64,000 nt of DNA, taken from Rhizobium sp. SSA_523 (lineage in GTDB: Bacteria; Pseudomonadota; Alphaproteobacteria; Rhizobiales; Rhizobiaceae). The DNA lies in assembly GCF_030435705.1 (NCBI RefSeq), contig NZ_CP129382.1:434001-498000 (forward strand), written 5' to 3'. Both the position numbers and the translations under genes were made by a program. Below the pieces are notes generated by a model. That model searched no databases. It was not told where the DNA came from and worked only from the letters and a program-made list of their open reading frames with translations. Positions within the stretch are counted from its first letter, which is position 1; every line of letters begins with the position of its first letter. Positions 29,457 to 40,216 of the stretch are shown one piece after another.

Positions 29457-29912
29457 ATGACCGATTCTCAAAAGCCTCATCTTCTGATCGTCGAAGCCCG
29501 CTTCTACGATGACATGGCCGATGCGCTCCTGGATGGCGCAACCTCGGCGCTGGGAGAGGCTGGCGCCACCTATGACGTGATCACGGTGCCCGGCGCGCTG
29601 GAAATTCCGCCGGCCATTGCCATGGCGCTCGATGCGGCAGAGCAGGGCGGCGTCAATTACGACGGTTTCGTTGCGCTTGGAATGGTCATTCGCGGCGAGA
29701 CCTACCACTTCGACATCGTCGCCAATGAATCCTCGCGGGCGCTGATGGATCTCGCCGTCTCGGAATCGCTGGCGATCGGCAATGGCATCATGACCGTCGA
29801 AAACGACGAGCAGGCCTGGGCGCGGGCTCGCAAGAGCGATAAGGACAAAGGCGGCTTTGCGGCGCGTGCGGCGCTGACCATGATCGAGTTGCGCGAAAGG
29901 CTGGGTGCCTGA
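29457..29912 (+). CDS. ribH: 6,7-dimethyl-8-ribityllumazine synthase
   Basis: This 151-residue protein makes the riboflavin precursor lumazine from the RibD/RibB products. Motifs are [62 protein letters not shown] (catalytic His) and [18 protein letters not shown]. Start at 29457 has CCAGGA upstream; an in-frame TTG at 29439 would add six residues. It is followed after 3 bases by nusB, the usual rhizobial ribH-nusB pair. No FMN riboswitch was seen upstream. Confidence 0.95.
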   Translation: MTDSQKPHLLIVEARFYDDMADALLDGATSALGEAGATYDVITVPGALEIPPAIAMALDAAEQGGVNYDGFVALGMVIRGETYHFDIVANESSRALMDLAVSESLAIGNGIMTVENDEQAWARARKSDKDKGGFAARAALTMIELRERLGA

Positions 29913-29915
29913 GCC

Positions 29916-30395
29916 ATGTCGAAGGATCTGCAGCAGCCGGTCAAGCCGGCCAATCAGAGGGGCGCGGCCCGGCTTGCGGCCGTGCAGGCCCTTTACCAGA
30001 TGGATATCGGCGGCACCGGCGTTCTGGAAGTGGTGGCCGAATACGAGGAACACCGCCTCGGGCAGGAACTGGACGGCGATACCTATCTGAAGGCCGATCC
30101 CTCCTGGTTCCGCTCCATCGTCGCCGGCGTCGTGCGCGACCAGACGAAGATCGATCCGCTGGTGCGGGCGACGCTGCAGGAAGGCTGGCCGCTCTCCCGC
30201 CTCGATTCGACCCTGCGTGCCATCTTGCGTGCCGGAACCTTCGAAATCCTCGAGCGCAAGGACGTGCCTGTGCCGGTCATCGTCACGGAATATGTCGAGA
30301 TTGCCCAGGCCTTCTTCGAAGGCGACGAGCCGAAGATCGTTAACGCGGTTCTTGATCGCATTGCCAAACAGATCCGCGGCGAAACGAAGAAATAG
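29916..30395 (+). CDS. nusB: Transcription antitermination factor NusB
   Basis: This 159-residue all-helical protein binds boxA RNA with NusE/S10 in rRNA antitermination. Conserved blocks are [17 protein letters not shown] (about 13-29), a rhizobial insertion with [32 protein letters not shown], and [30 protein letters not shown]. It is coupled to ribH (3-base gap). The MFS gene begins 11 bases after its stop, so a three-gene transcript is likely. Confidence 0.95.
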   Translation: MSKDLQQPVKPANQRGAARLAAVQALYQMDIGGTGVLEVVAEYEEHRLGQELDGDTYLKADPSWFRSIVAGVVRDQTKIDPLVRATLQEGWPLSRLDSTLRAILRAGTFEILERKDVPVPVIVTEYVEIAQAFFEGDEPKIVNAVLDRIAKQIRGETKK

Positions 30396-30406
30396 GCGGT
30401 CACGAC

Positions 30407-31633
30407 ATGGATAGCGCCGGCGGACACGGACTGGAACGGCAGTTGAAGGACGCCAAGCGCAATGTCGCCTTTCTGGCGGCGGCGCAGGCCATACTCGGCT
30501 CCGCCGCGCCGCTTTCCATCTCTGTCGGCTCGCTCGCCGGCTATCAGCTTCTGGTGGCGGACAAATCGCTCGCCACGGCGCCTGTCACCGGCTTCAATAT
30601 CGGAACGGCCGTGGGTGCCATGGCAATCGCCTTCGTCTCCCGCTTCATGGGCCGCAAGACGGCCTTCATGACGGGCGCGCTGCTGGGCGCCGCGGGAGGC
30701 GCGCTCGCCACTATCGCGCTGATCCGCGCCGATTTCTGGTTGTTTGCCGCCGGCCTTCTAATGATCGGCATCAGCTCGGGCTTTACCCAGAAAATCCGCT
30801 TCGCCGCAGCCGATGCGTCGCCCGGCCCGTTCAAGCCCAAGGCGATTTCCTGGATTCTCGGGGCGGGCATCGTCTCGGCCGTCATCGGGCCGCAGCTGGC
30901 GATCTGGGCGAAGGACCTCTTCGCGCCGATCACCTTTGCCGGAACCTTTCTGGCGCTGGTGCCGCTCTGTCTGGCGGCCATCGGCATTCTCGTTTTCCTC
31001 AAGCTGCCGGAACCGGCGGCAAGCCATGCGGCCAGCGAGCCGGCCCGGCCGCTCAGCGAAATCATCACCACGCAGCGCTTCGCCACCGGCATGATCTGCG
31101 GCATCGGTACCTATGCGCTTATGTCTTTCGTCATGACCGGCGCGCCGCTGGCCATGGTGATCGGCTGCGGTTTTCCCACCGAGCTCGCCACCCTCGGCAT
31201 CCAGTGGCATGTGCTGGCCATGTTCGGTCCGAGCTTCTTCACCGGCATGATCATCGCCCGCCTGGGGGCAGAGAAGGTCGTGGCCTTGGGCCTCGTCACG
31301 CTGATGCTGTGTGCGGTCATCGCCCATCTCGGCATCGAGCTGTGGAATTTCTGGGCAGCCCTCGTCCTGCTGGGGATAGGCTGGAATTTCGGCTTCATCG
31401 GCGCGACCTCGATCATCGCCTCCACCTATCGGCCGCATGAGGCCGACAAGGTGCAGGGCTTCCACGATATCCTGCTGTTCGGCACCGTGGCGCTCTCCTC
31501 CTTTTCCTCCGGCAAGGTTTTCACCGCCTTTGGCTGGAGCGTGATGAACCTCGTCATCTGGCCGGTCTCGCTGCTGTGCCTGATCCTCATCGGCCTGCTG
31601 ATCCTGCGCGGCCGTCCTGCGGCTGCGGCCTGA
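30407..31633 (+). CDS. MFS transporter
   Basis: This 408-residue inner-membrane protein has about 12 hydrophobic helices and the loop 2-3 motif [15 protein letters not shown] (GxLaDrxGrkxx type). Its C-terminal half has [31 protein letters not shown], which matches a group of bacterial MFS proteins often placed after nusB in rhizobia. The substrate is unknown. It starts 11 bases after nusB and is probably co-transcribed with ribH-nusB. Confidence 0.85.
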   Translation: MDSAGGHGLERQLKDAKRNVAFLAAAQAILGSAAPLSISVGSLAGYQLLVADKSLATAPVTGFNIGTAVGAMAIAFVSRFMGRKTAFMTGALLGAAGGALATIALIRADFWLFAAGLLMIGISSGFTQKIRFAAADASPGPFKPKAISWILGAGIVSAVIGPQLAIWAKDLFAPITFAGTFLALVPLCLAAIGILVFLKLPEPAASHAASEPARPLSEIITTQRFATGMICGIGTYALMSFVMTGAPLAMVIGCGFPTELATLGIQWHVLAMFGPSFFTGMIIARLGAEKVVALGLVTLMLCAVIAHLGIELWNFWAALVLLGIGWNFGFIGATSIIASTYRPHEADKVQGFHDILLFGTVALSSFSSGKVFTAFGWSVMNLVIWPVSLLCLILIGLLILRGRPAAAA

Positions 31634-31823
31634 TCCGCCAAATACCCTCTCTCCTGTTCTCAACTCGCCTTCCGAGCGTACCCTTGTCGGCTTGGCCCTT
31701 GACGCCATTTCCGCAGGGTCGCAATCTCCCTGCCGGAATGGCATGGGAATCTTGGGAGGGATGCCCGGCCTTGTCCACGCCGGTGCAATCCTTGCGGCGG
31801 CTTTTTGGGAGAGGAACAAGCGT

Positions 31824-33962
31824 ATGACAGTAATACTGGGTGTGATCGTCTGCGGCCTCCTGTCGGTGGTCTATGCCGCCTGGGCCACACGGTCGGTCCT
31901 TGCGGCCGATCAGGGCAATCAACGCATGCAGGAAATTGCAGGCTATATTCGGGAGGGCGCACAGGCCTACCTGACCCGTCAATATATGACAATCGGCATT
32001 GTCGGCGTGGTGGTGGCCATCGGGACCTGGCTTCTGCTTTCGGGCCTGGCCGCCATCGGCTTCATCATCGGTGCCGTCCTGTCGGGCGCTGCCGGCTTCA
32101 TCGGCATGCATGTGTCCGTCCGCGCCAATGTGCGCACCGCCCAGGCATCCTCGCACAGCCTCTCGGCCGGCCTGGACATCGCCTTCAAGTCGGGTGCCAT
32201 TACCGGCATGCTGGTGGCGGGCCTCGCGCTTCTCGGCGTCTCGCTCTATTACTGCATCCTCGTCTACGGCATGGCGCTTGAGCCCGGCAGCCGGCATGTG
32301 ATCGACGCACTCGTCGCGCTGGGCTTCGGCGCCTCGCTGATCTCGATCTTCGCCCGCCTCGGCGGCGGCATCTTCACCAAGGGCGCCGATGTCGGCGGCG
32401 ATCTCGTCGGCAAGGTGGAAGCCGGAATTCCGGAGGACGATCCGCGCAATCCGGCCACCATTGCCGACAATGTAGGCGACAATGTCGGCGATTGCGCCGG
32501 CATGGCAGCGGATCTCTTCGAAACCTATGCAGTCTCCGTGGTCGCCACCATGGTGCTCGCCGCGATCTTCTTCGCCGGCGCGCCGCTGCTCGGCGCCATC
32601 ATGCTCTATCCGCTGGCGATCTGCGCAGCCTGCATCCTCACCTCGATCGTCGGCACCTTCTTCGTCAAGCTCGGCGCCAATGGATCGATCATGGGGGCGC
32701 TCTACAAGGGACTGATCGCTACCGGCGCCCTGTCGATCATCGGGCTCGGCGTCGCCACATCCGTCACCATTGGCTGGGGATCGATCGGCACCGTGGCCGG
32801 CATGGACATTACCGGCATCAACCTGTTCTTCTGCGGCATACTCGGCCTTGTGGTCACCGCGCTGATCGTCGTCATCACCGAATATTATACCGGCACCAAC
32901 AAACGGCCGGTCAATTCCATCGCCCAGGCCTCCGTCACCGGCCACGGCACCAATGTCATCCAGGGCCTGGCGGTCTCGCTGGAATCAACCGCTTTGCCGG
33001 CCATCGTCATCGTCGGCGGCATCATCTCCACCTACCAGCTGGCGGGACTGTTCGGAACCGGCATCGCGGTCACCGCAATGCTCGGTCTGGCCGGCATGAT
33101 CGTGGCGCTCGACGCCTTCGGTCCGGTTACCGACAATGCCGGGGGCATTGCCGAAATGGCCGGCTTGCCGCCGGAAGTGCGCAAGTCGACCGATGCGCTG
33201 GATGCCGTCGGCAATACCACCAAGGCGGTCACCAAGGGCTATGCCATCGGCTCGGCTGGTCTCGGCGCGCTGGTCCTCTTCGCAGCTTACGCCAATGACC
33301 TCAGCTACTTCGCGGCCAATGGCCAGCAATATCCCTATTTTGCCGATGTCGGCGAAATCTCCTTCAGCCTCGCCAATCCTTATGTGGTGGCGGGCCTGAT
33401 CGTCGGCGGCCTCATTCCCTATCTGTTCGGCGGCATGGCCATGACCGCGGTCGGCAAGGCCGGAAGCGCGGTGGTGGAGGAGGTCCGCCGACAGTTCCGC
33501 GAAAAGCCCGGCATCATGCAGGGCACCGACAGGCCGGATTACGGTCGCGCGGTCGACATGCTGACCAAGGCCGCGATCCGGGAAATGATCCTGCCCTCGC
33601 TGCTGCCGGTCCTCGCGCCGATCGTCGTCTATTTCGGCGTCCTGCTGATTTCAGGCTCCAAGGCATCGGCCTTCGCAGCCCTCGGCGCGTCGCTGCTCGG
33701 CGTCATCATCAACGGCCTCTTCGTGGCGATCTCGATGACCTCCGGCGGAGGCGCCTGGGACAATGCCAAAAAGAGCTTCGAGGATGGCTTCGTCGACAAG
33801 GACGGCACCCGCCACATGAAGGGTTCGGAAGCCCATAAGGCATCCGTGACCGGTGATACTGTCGGCGATCCTTACAAAGATACGGCCGGCCCCGCCGTCA
33901 ATCCGGCGATCAAGATCACCAATATCGTGGCGCTTCTGCTCCTGGCGGTGCTGGCGGCCTGA
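31824..33962 (+). CDS. hppA: K+-insensitive H+-translocating pyrophosphatase
   Basis: This 712-residue membrane pump uses pyrophosphate hydrolysis to move protons. About 16 helices are present. The active-site loops show [44 protein letters not shown] and [25 protein letters not shown] near residue 464 has Lys and Thr at the two positions that mark the K+-independent class (Ala and Gly/Ala in the K+-dependent class). The start at 31824 is chosen for the GAGAGGA sequence 8 bases before it and because the first helix begins there; the frame is open 44 codons upstream without conservation. Confidence 0.95.
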   Translation: MTVILGVIVCGLLSVVYAAWATRSVLAADQGNQRMQEIAGYIREGAQAYLTRQYMTIGIVGVVVAIGTWLLLSGLAAIGFIIGAVLSGAAGFIGMHVSVRANVRTAQASSHSLSAGLDIAFKSGAITGMLVAGLALLGVSLYYCILVYGMALEPGSRHVIDALVALGFGASLISIFARLGGGIFTKGADVGGDLVGKVEAGIPEDDPRNPATIADNVGDNVGDCAGMAADLFETYAVSVVATMVLAAIFFAGAPLLGAIMLYPLAICAACILTSIVGTFFVKLGANGSIMGALYKGLIATGALSIIGLGVATSVTIGWGSIGTVAGMDITGINLFFCGILGLVVTALIVVITEYYTGTNKRPVNSIAQASVTGHGTNVIQGLAVSLESTALPAIVIVGGIISTYQLAGLFGTGIAVTAMLGLAGMIVALDAFGPVTDNAGGIAEMAGLPPEVRKSTDALDAVGNTTKAVTKGYAIGSAGLGALVLFAAYANDLSYFAANGQQYPYFADVGEISFSLANPYVVAGLIVGGLIPYLFGGMAMTAVGKAGSAVVEEVRRQFREKPGIMQGTDRPDYGRAVDMLTKAAIREMILPSLLPVLAPIVVYFGVLLISGSKASAFAALGASLLGVIINGLFVAISMTSGGGAWDNAKKSFEDGFVDKDGTRHMKGSEAHKASVTGDTVGDPYKDTAGPAVNPAIKITNIVALLLLAVLAA

Positions 33963-33991
33963 GCCGCGCGCCATCTTCCTTCCGACAGCAT

Positions 33992-34023
33992 AAAAAAACC
34001 CGCGGATCGCTCCGCGGGTTTTT
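33992..34023. terminator. Bidirectional Rho-independent terminator
   Basis: AACCCGCGGA (33997-34006) and TCCGCGGGTT (34011-34020) form a 10-bp stem with a TCGC loop, flanked by a run of seven A on the left and five T on the right. It serves hppA (plus) and bamE (minus). Confidence 0.93.
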
Positions 34024-34085
34024 CCTATTGTAGAGACCTTGTCGCGGAAGGCGCGGAGGCGTGAGCCTCGTCGCGCGCTTTGCGA

Positions 34086-34583
34086 TCAGCGGCCGCCCAG
34101 AAGGTTGCGCACCGCCGAGCCCGCAGCGCCGGCCGCCCCGCCGCCACCGGTCAGGAGCTGCTGCAGGAAGGTGAGATCCTTGCCGCCGGTCGGCGTGGTG
34201 CGGCTGATCATGTCGAAGACCTTGCCGTCCTGGAGCTTGTAGATCGCGCGACGCGCTACCGTGCCTTCCTTGTTGAAATAGACGGCGACGACCGTCTGCT
34301 CCACAAGGCGCGGCTTCATGAAAGCCACCGGACGCTCGCGCTTCTGCGAAATATAGTAGAAGACCTCGCCGTCGAAGGTCGCCGTGGTGGATGGCGTGCC
34401 CATCGACAGGAGAACCTGTTCGCGGCTCGATCCTTCGGGAATGAGATCCAGCGAATCCTGGTCCAGCACATAGCCGTTGTAGATGGTCTGCCCCATGTTC
34501 AGGCCCAGGTCGCTTGTCGTGCAGCCGGAAAGGCCAAGGCAAACGCCAAGCGCCACTAGAGCTGACTTGCCCGTCATTCCCAT
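34086..34583 (-). CDS. bamE: Outer membrane protein assembly factor BamE (SmpA/OmlA lipoprotein)
   Basis: This 165-residue lipoprotein is part of the Bam complex that inserts beta-barrel proteins into the outer membrane. A short signal peptide ends in the lipobox LSGC (Cys near residue 21). The BamE domain has GSSREQVLLSMGTPS and VFYYISQKRERPVAFMKPRLVEQTVVAVYF. The C-terminus is an unusual Gly/Ala-rich tail (GGGGAAGAAGSAVRNLLGGR). The ATG at 34583 gives the best signal length; an ATG at 34577 or the longer frame to 34613 are alternatives. It is divergent from the bc1 chaperone gene. Confidence 0.92.
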   Translation of the reverse strand: MGMTGKSALVALGVCLGLSGCTTSDLGLNMGQTIYNGYVLDQDSLDLIPEGSSREQVLLSMGTPSTTATFDGEVFYYISQKRERPVAFMKPRLVEQTVVAVYFNKEGTVARRAIYKLQDGKVFDMISRTTPTGGKDLTFLQQLLTGGGGAAGAAGSAVRNLLGGR

Positions 34584-34847
34584 CTCGCTGTGATATGCAC
34601 GCTTCTTCAACACCTTGACCTCTTAAAGCTCACCGGCCACGACTTCCGGCTTCTGCTGTAACAGCATTGTGGCTATTCCGCGAACGGTGCCGCAGGAAAC
34701 CGCACGAACCGCGTCCGGATCATCCTGTGAAGGGAAATGCGCTCCGGCATTGCAATTCGTGCCTGCTTCGGTAAACCAGCTTTGGTTTCCATGCAACAAG
34801 GCTGGCAGCGCCAGCCGTCGCTTTGGCGGCGAAGAGAGCAGGCTTTT

Positions 34848-35387
34848 ATGATCTTCGGTCTCTTCCGGAAGAAAAATAACAATCGGATCATCGTCGATCG
34901 GCAATACGCAGCCTTGACTTCGACGGCCCGGCTTCCTTTCTTCTACACAGAAATGGACGTGCCGGACACGGTGATGGGCCGTTTCGAGCTTTTGTCCGTC
35001 GTGATGATTCTGTTCTTTCGCCGCACGGCGGTATCGCAGACCAGCGGCCAGGAGCTCGCTCAGGAAATCATCGACGCCTTCTTTACGGATATCGATCACT
35101 CGATCCGCGAACTGGGCATTGGTGACCAGGGAGTGCCCAAACGCATGAAGAAACTCGCCGGCATGTTTTACGGGCGGCTGGAGGCCTATGGTACGGCGCT
35201 TGAGGCAGGCGACGAGCCGCAGCTTGCAGCGGCGTTGAAACGGAATATCCATCCGGACAGGCAGGATGCACCCGCAATGTTGTCGCTGGCGCGCTGGATG
35301 GTGGATGCGGAGCGGCAGCTGAAGGCCGTCCCGGAGGAGACCATCGCGCAGGGGCGGCTGGCGCTGCCCGTGCCGGGCCAGCATTGA
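34848..35387 (+). CDS. Ubiquinol-cytochrome c chaperone family protein (CBP3-like)
   Basis: This 179-residue protein is a likely assembly factor for the cytochrome bc1 complex, related to mitochondrial Cbp3/UQCC1. Conserved blocks are FYTEMDVPDTVMGRFELLSVVMILFFRR, QELAQEIIDAFFTDIDHSIRELGIGDQGVPKRMKKLAGMFYGRL, and a C-terminal helix. The start at 34848 (MIFGLFRKK) is chosen for the GAAGAGAGCAGG sequence upstream; the frame is open earlier without conservation. It is followed 4 bases later by the DUF177 gene, a pair common in rhizobia. Confidence 0.9.
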   Translation: MIFGLFRKKNNNRIIVDRQYAALTSTARLPFFYTEMDVPDTVMGRFELLSVVMILFFRRTAVSQTSGQELAQEIIDAFFTDIDHSIRELGIGDQGVPKRMKKLAGMFYGRLEAYGTALEAGDEPQLAAALKRNIHPDRQDAPAMLSLARWMVDAERQLKAVPEETIAQGRLALPVPGQH

Positions 35388-35391
35388 GGTT

Positions 35392-35967
35392 ATGATGAAC
35401 GACAGAAACAACCGGCCGGCAAAGCCGCCTTTTTCCTACAGCGTCAAGGTGGGCCATATCTCGGCCAATCCGGTCGCCGTGCGGATCGAGGCGGACGAGC
35501 GCGAAAGGCTGGCGCTCGCCAAACTGTGGAAGGTCATGTCGGTTGAGGAACTCACCGCCGACCTGCATGTTTCGCGCTGGAAGAAGGATGGCGTGCGCAT
35601 CAAGGGCGATGTCCGCGCCAGGATCACCCAGTCCTGCGTCGTGACGCTGGAGCCGGTGGAAAACGTGATTTCGGAGCCGTTCGAACAGGTCTACGTGCCC
35701 GAAGGCTCGAAGCTTGCCCGCATGATGGGCGCCGGCGACAGTGCCGAAATGATCCTGGACCCGGACGGGCCCGACCTGCCGGAGACATTCTCGGGCGATA
35801 CGATCGATGCGGGCGAAACGGTGGCGGAAGCCGTGGCGCTGGCGATCGATCCTTACCCGCGCAAGCCGGGCGTGCAATTCGCCGATCATATCGAGGCGGA
35901 TGAAACGAAGGGCACGGGAAAGCCCAATCCCTTTGCGGTGCTGAAGGATTGGAAAAACGAGGATTAG
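35392..35967 (+). CDS. DUF177 (YceD-like) domain protein
   Basis: This 191-residue cytoplasmic protein of the DUF177/YceD family is linked in other bacteria to 23S rRNA accumulation and often placed beside rpmF or plsX. The core has LHVSRWKKDGVRIKGDVRARITQSCVVTLEPVENVISEPFEQVYV, with the single family cysteine, then acidic stretches and the FADHIEADETKGTGKPNPFAVLKDW end. ATGs at 35392 and 35395 are both possible. It begins 4 bases after the bc1 chaperone gene; plsX starts about 100 bp further on. Confidence 0.9.
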   Translation: MMNDRNNRPAKPPFSYSVKVGHISANPVAVRIEADERERLALAKLWKVMSVEELTADLHVSRWKKDGVRIKGDVRARITQSCVVTLEPVENVISEPFEQVYVPEGSKLARMMGAGDSAEMILDPDGPDLPETFSGDTIDAGETVAEAVALAIDPYPRKPGVQFADHIEADETKGTGKPNPFAVLKDWKNED

Positions 35968-36063
35968 CGTTTGCATTCATCTGCCAATGAGTTGTATGGG
36001 GCGGCTTGACCGATGCAGTCGGTCGCGATTTCGCCAGAAGTGGGACAGAAGGACCAGGAACGC

Positions 36064-37113
36064 GTGATCAGAATTTCTCTTGATGCGATGGGTGGCGATT
36101 TCGGTCCCGCTGTCGTAATCCCCGGCGCCGCCAAGGCGCTGGAACGACATCCCGATGCGACTTTCATCATCTTCGGCCGCAAGGACGAGTGCGAGCCGCT
36201 TCTGGATCGCTTTCCGAAGCTGAAGGAAAAGTCCACCTTCCATGACTGCGAAGTCGCCGTGACCATGGAAGAGAAGCCGAGCGCGGCGCTGCGCCGTGGG
36301 CGCTACGTGTCCAGCATGTGGCGGTCCATCGAGGCGGTGAAGACGGGCGAGGCGGATGTCGTTGTGTCCGCCGGCAATACCGGTGCCCTCATGGCCATGG
36401 CCAAATTCTGTCTGCGGACAATGGCCACCATCGAGCGGCCGGCGATCGCCGGGATCTGGCCGACGCTGCGCGGCGAGAGCATCGTCCTGGATATTGGCGC
36501 GACGATCGGCGCCGATGCCCAGCAATTGCTCGATTTCGCGCTTATGGGTGGCGCCATGGCGCGCGCGCTCTTCGAGATCGACCGTCCGACGGTCGGCCTT
36601 CTGAATGTCGGCGTCGAAGAGGTGAAGGGTCAGGAAGAGGTGAGGGAGGCCGGCCGCATGATCCGCGAGGCCAACCTGTCGACCATTTCCTATCACGGCT
36701 TCGTCGAAGGCGACGATATCGGCCGCGGTGTGGTGGATGTCGTCGTGACCGAGGGCTTTACCGGCAATATTGCCTTGAAAACGGCCGAAGGCACGGCCAA
36801 GCAGATGGCGGAACTGTTGCGGGCGGCCATGTCGCGCACCATCTTTGCCAAGATCGGCTATCTTTTTGCCAAGGGCGCCTTCGACCGGCTGCGCGAGAAG
36901 ATGGATCCGCGCAAGGTCAATGGCGGCGTCTTCCTCGGTCTGAACGGCATCGTCATCAAGAGCCATGGCGGCACGGATGCGGAAGGCTATGCCTCGGCGA
37001 TCGATGTCGGCTACGATATGGCCCGCAATGCGCTGAACGAGAAGATAGCGCAGGATTTGAAAGCTTATCACGCCCGCCGCCTGCCCCCTGCAGGGCCGGA
37101 AGAAGCAGCGTGA
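36064..37113 (+). CDS. plsX: Phosphate acyltransferase PlsX
   Basis: This 349-residue enzyme makes acyl-phosphate from acyl-ACP for phospholipid synthesis, acting at the membrane surface. It opens with [13 protein letters not shown] and has [16 protein letters not shown] and [18 protein letters not shown]. The GTG at 36064 is preferred: AAGGACCAGGAA lies just upstream and it gives the usual length. An ATG at 36013 would add 17 residues. fabH follows after 19 bases, the classic plsX-fabH pair. Confidence 0.95.
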   Translation: MIRISLDAMGGDFGPAVVIPGAAKALERHPDATFIIFGRKDECEPLLDRFPKLKEKSTFHDCEVAVTMEEKPSAALRRGRYVSSMWRSIEAVKTGEADVVVSAGNTGALMAMAKFCLRTMATIERPAIAGIWPTLRGESIVLDIGATIGADAQQLLDFALMGGAMARALFEIDRPTVGLLNVGVEEVKGQEEVREAGRMIREANLSTISYHGFVEGDDIGRGVVDVVVTEGFTGNIALKTAEGTAKQMAELLRAAMSRTIFAKIGYLFAKGAFDRLREKMDPRKVNGGVFLGLNGIVIKSHGGTDAEGYASAIDVGYDMARNALNEKIAQDLKAYHARRLPPAGPEEAA

Positions 37114-37132
37114 AGACAGGAAACAGTCAAGT

Positions 37133-38104
37133 ATGATCCGTTCAGTTGTTCGAGGCTTTGGTTCGGCTCTGCCCCAACGCGTGGTTCCCAACAAGGAACT
37201 GGAGGAACTCGTCGAGACGTCGGACGATTGGATCGTTCAGCGAACGGGTATCCGCCAGCGCTATATTGCCGGCGACGGCGAAACAACGGCATCGCTTGGC
37301 GAGCAGGCGGCCCGCGCCGCGCTCGACCGGGCCGGCCTGACGCCCGCCGATATCGACCTTGTCATCGTTGCCACATCGACGCCCGACAACACGTTTCCGG
37401 CGACGGCGGTGAATATCCAGCACCGCCTGGGCATGACGCATGGCTACGCCTTCGACGTCCAGGCCGTCTGCACCGGTTTCGTCTATGCCATGGCGACCGC
37501 CGATGCGCATCTGCGGGCGGGTCTGGCCAAGCGCGCGCTGGTCATCGGCGCCGAGACCTTTTCCCGCATTCTCGACTGGACCGACAGGACGACCTGCGTG
37601 CTGTTCGGCGACGGCGCGGGCGCTTTGGTGCTTGAAGCGGTGGACAGTGCGGGGACTGTCGAGGATCGCGGTGTCTTGACCGCCCATCTGCGGTCGGACG
37701 GCTCGCACAAGGACAAGCTCTATGTCGATGGCGGTCCCTCATCCACCGGCACTGTCGGCCATTTGCGCATGGAGGGCCGCGAGGTCTTCAAATATGCGGT
37801 CGGCATGATCACCGACGTGATCGAGGCAGCCTTTGCCGCCACCGGCACCACGGCCGAAAGCCTCGACTGGCTTGTGCCGCACCAGGCCAATCGCCGGATC
37901 ATCGACGGCTCGGCGAAGAAACTCGGCATCGCACCGGAGAAGGTGGTGGTGACCGTGGACCTGCATGGCAATACCTCGGCGGCGTCGATCCCGCTGGCTC
38001 TGTCGGTTGCCGCAGCGGACGGACGCATCAAGCAGGGCGATCTGGTAATGCTCGAAGCCATGGGCGGCGGCTTTACCTGGGGCGCGCTCCTGCTGCGCTG
38101 GTAA
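37133..38104 (+). CDS. fabH: 3-oxoacyl-ACP synthase III (KASIII)
   Basis: This 323-residue enzyme starts fatty acid synthesis by condensing acetyl-CoA with malonyl-ACP. The Cys-His-Asn triad is visible: [10 protein letters not shown] (Cys near 113), [11 protein letters not shown] (His near 250), and [14 protein letters not shown] (Asn near 280). Length is standard. GGAAACAG lies before the ATG. It follows plsX closely and is followed after 88 bp by ihfA, which has its own promoter candidate. Confidence 0.96.
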   Translation: MIRSVVRGFGSALPQRVVPNKELEELVETSDDWIVQRTGIRQRYIAGDGETTASLGEQAARAALDRAGLTPADIDLVIVATSTPDNTFPATAVNIQHRLGMTHGYAFDVQAVCTGFVYAMATADAHLRAGLAKRALVIGAETFSRILDWTDRTTCVLFGDGAGALVLEAVDSAGTVEDRGVLTAHLRSDGSHKDKLYVDGGPSSTGTVGHLRMEGREVFKYAVGMITDVIEAAFAATGTTAESLDWLVPHQANRRIIDGSAKKLGIAPEKVVVTVDLHGNTSAASIPLALSVAAADGRIKQGDLVMLEAMGGGFTWGALLLRW

Positions 38105-38121
38105 TCTCGCTTTTACAAGTG

Positions 38122-38150
38122 CTTGACCCTGGCCTGCAAGGAACATAGTG
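38122..38150 (+). promoter_or_regulatory. Candidate sigma-70 promoter of ihfA
   Basis: CTTGAC (38122-38127) and ATAGTG (38145-38150) with 17 bases between fit the rhizobial vegetative promoter pattern CTTGAC-N17-CTATAT. It lies 43 bases upstream of the ihfA start. Confidence 0.45.
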
Positions 38151-38192
38151 TTTGGCGGCGGTGACAGAAACGAAGTTCGACGGGCGGGGAAG

Positions 38193-38531
38193 ATGGCCGG
38201 CAAAACAGTGACACGAGCAGATCTGGCGGAGTCGGTGTTTCGCAAGGTCGGCCTTTCCCGCACCGAGTCGGCGGAACTCGTCGAAACGGTGATCGATGAA
38301 ATCTGCAACGCCATCGTGCGTGGCGAAACGGTCAAGCTCTCCTCCTTTGCCACGTTCCAGATCCGCTCCAAGAACGAGCGCATCGGCCGCAATCCGAAGA
38401 CCGGTGAAGAAGTGCCGATCTCGCCGCGCAAGGTGATGACCTTCAAGGCCTCCAATGTGCTGAAGCAGCGCATCCTGAAGGCGCATCTGCTGCGCAAGGC
38501 CAAGCAGAAGCCGGTCAACCCGGCCAGCTGA
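38193..38531 (+). CDS. ihfA: Integration host factor subunit alpha
   Basis: This 112-residue nucleoid protein pairs with IHF-beta to bend DNA. The HU/IHF core runs [33 protein letters not shown], then the DNA-binding arm [30 protein letters not shown] with the Arg-Asn-Pro tip. The ATG at 38193 has a GGGCGGGGA sequence 2 bases upstream; a frame open to 38148 would add 15 residues. The basic C-terminus ([14 protein letters not shown]) is a little longer than in E. coli. Confidence 0.95.
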   Translation: MAGKTVTRADLAESVFRKVGLSRTESAELVETVIDEICNAIVRGETVKLSSFATFQIRSKNERIGRNPKTGEEVPISPRKVMTFKASNVLKQRILKAHLLRKAKQKPVNPAS

Positions 38532-38658
38532 ATCCAGCGGGAAGATCGCCGCCTGTTTCTGAAAAAGCTTGAAATCCCCCACGCAAATCGTTGAAATGAT
38601 GCCGATGTGGCAAACTCGCCGTTTGTGAGTCGCAAACAGCTTCTCGGAGATCAGTTGC

Positions 38659-39198
38659 GTGGAAAAAAGCCCGGACGCCTTCCGGACCATCAGTGAAGTG
38701 GCCGACGACCTTGATCTTCCGCAACATGTGCTGCGGTTCTGGGAAACCCGCTTCCCGCAGATCAAGCCGATGAAGCGCGGCGGCGGACGCCGCTATTACC
38801 GTCCGGAAGATGTCGATCTTCTGAAAGGCATCCGGCATCTGCTCTATGATCATGGCTATACGATCAAGGGCGTCCAGAAGCTCCTCAAGACCAATGGCAA
38901 CAAATTCGTCTCCGCCATCGCCTCTGGCGACGTGGCGACGATGGAGGCCATCATGGCCGCCAACAGCGATCGCGGCGGCGCTGAGCCGAAGGTCGGCCTG
39001 GACGAAGAGGATCAGTTGGTGGGACGGGCCAAGCCCAAGCCGAGCGGCCGGTTCTTCGGCTTCGGCAATGGTGCGGATGACGGGGCGCCGGAACTCTCCA
39101 TCGGCAAGAGTTCGGTCGGCAAGGAAGACCGCGCGCTGCTGCAGGAAGCCCTGTTCGATCTTCTGGAATGCAAGCGGCTTCTGGATCAGGTGCGCTAG
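38659..39198 (+). CDS. MerR-family transcriptional regulator
   Basis: This 179-residue regulator starts with GTG, supported by GGAGA 8 bases upstream. The MerR winged helix domain is complete: [48 protein letters not shown], followed by [20 protein letters not shown]. The C-terminal part is not a known metal- or drug-binding domain; it has a [12 protein letters not shown] linker and a final helical [11 protein letters not shown] segment. This MerR is a constant neighbour of ihfA in rhizobia. Its target is unknown. The stop overlaps the start of a rhizobial repeat. Confidence 0.9.
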   Translation: MEKSPDAFRTISEVADDLDLPQHVLRFWETRFPQIKPMKRGGGRRYYRPEDVDLLKGIRHLLYDHGYTIKGVQKLLKTNGNKFVSAIASGDVATMEAIMAANSDRGGAEPKVGLDEEDQLVGRAKPKPSGRFFGFGNGADDGAPELSIGKSSVGKEDRALLQEALFDLLECKRLLDQVR

Positions 39199-39298
39199 AG
39201 TATTTCCGGTAAAAACGGGATCACCTGAAATGCTCTATCTCTTTGTTTTTTAGCGGTCCGGACGCAACCGCTGCCGCATTCTTGCTGGACCTGCTCTC
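39194..39298 (-). repeat. Rhizobial intergenic repeat, family B, copy 1
   Basis: About 105 bp with GATCACCTGAAATGCTCTAT, CTTTGTTTTTTAGCGGTCCG and CTTGCTGGACCTGCTCT. The reverse complement of 48251-48347 matches it along most of its length: blocks GATCACCTGAAATGCTCTATC, CTTTGTTTTTTA, GTCCGGACGCAA and TTGCTGGACCTGCTCT are shared. Its left end reaches the last bases of the MerR gene and may carry the terminator role. Confidence 0.75.
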
Positions 39299-39458
39299 GG
39301 TTCGCTGCTCCTCGGACCTGTCCGGTTCCGATCCAATCATGCTCCGATCGAACAGGTCCAAGCCCGGCGCGAGCCGATGGCGAGCTTCGGTCTCGTTCGC
39401 CATCCCGGAACTCGTCGTGCCTAATCATGTCGTGGTCTTCCGACCCTCGACAAGGGCC

Positions 39459-39704
39459 TTAGCCGGACAGGACATCGCCTTCACACCAGGCATCGCGGCC
39501 CCAGGCGCGGATGCGCATGCGCGGTGCGATTTTTGCGGCAATGAACGGCGCGGCAACGAAGCTTGCGACGATTACCGCCGGCAGAAGAATGGTCGCATGG
39601 GCGGAGAGGAGGGGAACGGAGAGAACGGCGATGGCGCCTGTTCCGAACAGAACGGCATTCACCATCATGCTGCAGATGATCGTCAGCCAGGTATCGGTTT
39701 TCAT
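39459..39704 (-). CDS. Small membrane protein, 81 residues, unknown function
   Basis: The start at 39704 follows a strong GGAGGATTTGAC ribosome binding region. Two hydrophobic segments (about residues 7-29 and 33-56) are joined by a short loop, and the C-terminus is basic with three Trp/Arg-rich positions (RMRIRAWGRDAWCEGD). The pattern of an N-terminal Met-Lys and two helices suggests an inner-membrane protein of the small rhizobial kind. The family is not recognised. The frame continues upstream through the tRNA-Pro, so the longer version is not credible. Confidence 0.7.
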   Translation of the reverse strand: MKTDTWLTIICSMMVNAVLFGTGAIAVLSVPLLSAHATILLPAVIVASFVAAPFIAAKIAPRMRIRAWGRDAWCEGDVLSG

Positions 39705-39903
39705 GTCAAATCCTCCATACTTCTGGAGATATTTCTCCAGAATGATGGAAGGAAAACCGGCTGGGCGGCCATCGGTTCCGCCAAAGGCGCAGTTGCGCGA
39801 CGCCGCGGGGCGGAGGAGAGCCGCTCGTGGGGCCGAAACGGCCGTCTGACGCTGGAGGATTGGTGGAGCCATTCCTGGGGGAAATGGCTGTGGAAGTTGA
39901 AAA

Positions 39904-39980
<77 letters not shown>

Positions 39981-40216
39981 ACCCGCTTCACGTGTGAAGC
40001 ACGACCTCCTTAAAGACTCGGGCTCGAAGGTGCAAGGCCAAAATGGCAATCCCGGTCAGCATTTATGGGGAGTATCGCAAAGCGCGATTGCTGGCATCGA
40101 TGCGGATGCCGTGCGCCGGAAAGGCGCGCCTGTCCGCGAGGCAAAGACGGGCCTGTCCGGCGGGTCAGGCTTCGGGCAAAGCGCGTGACGCCAGACCGCC
40201 AAGCGATGAAGGCGGC

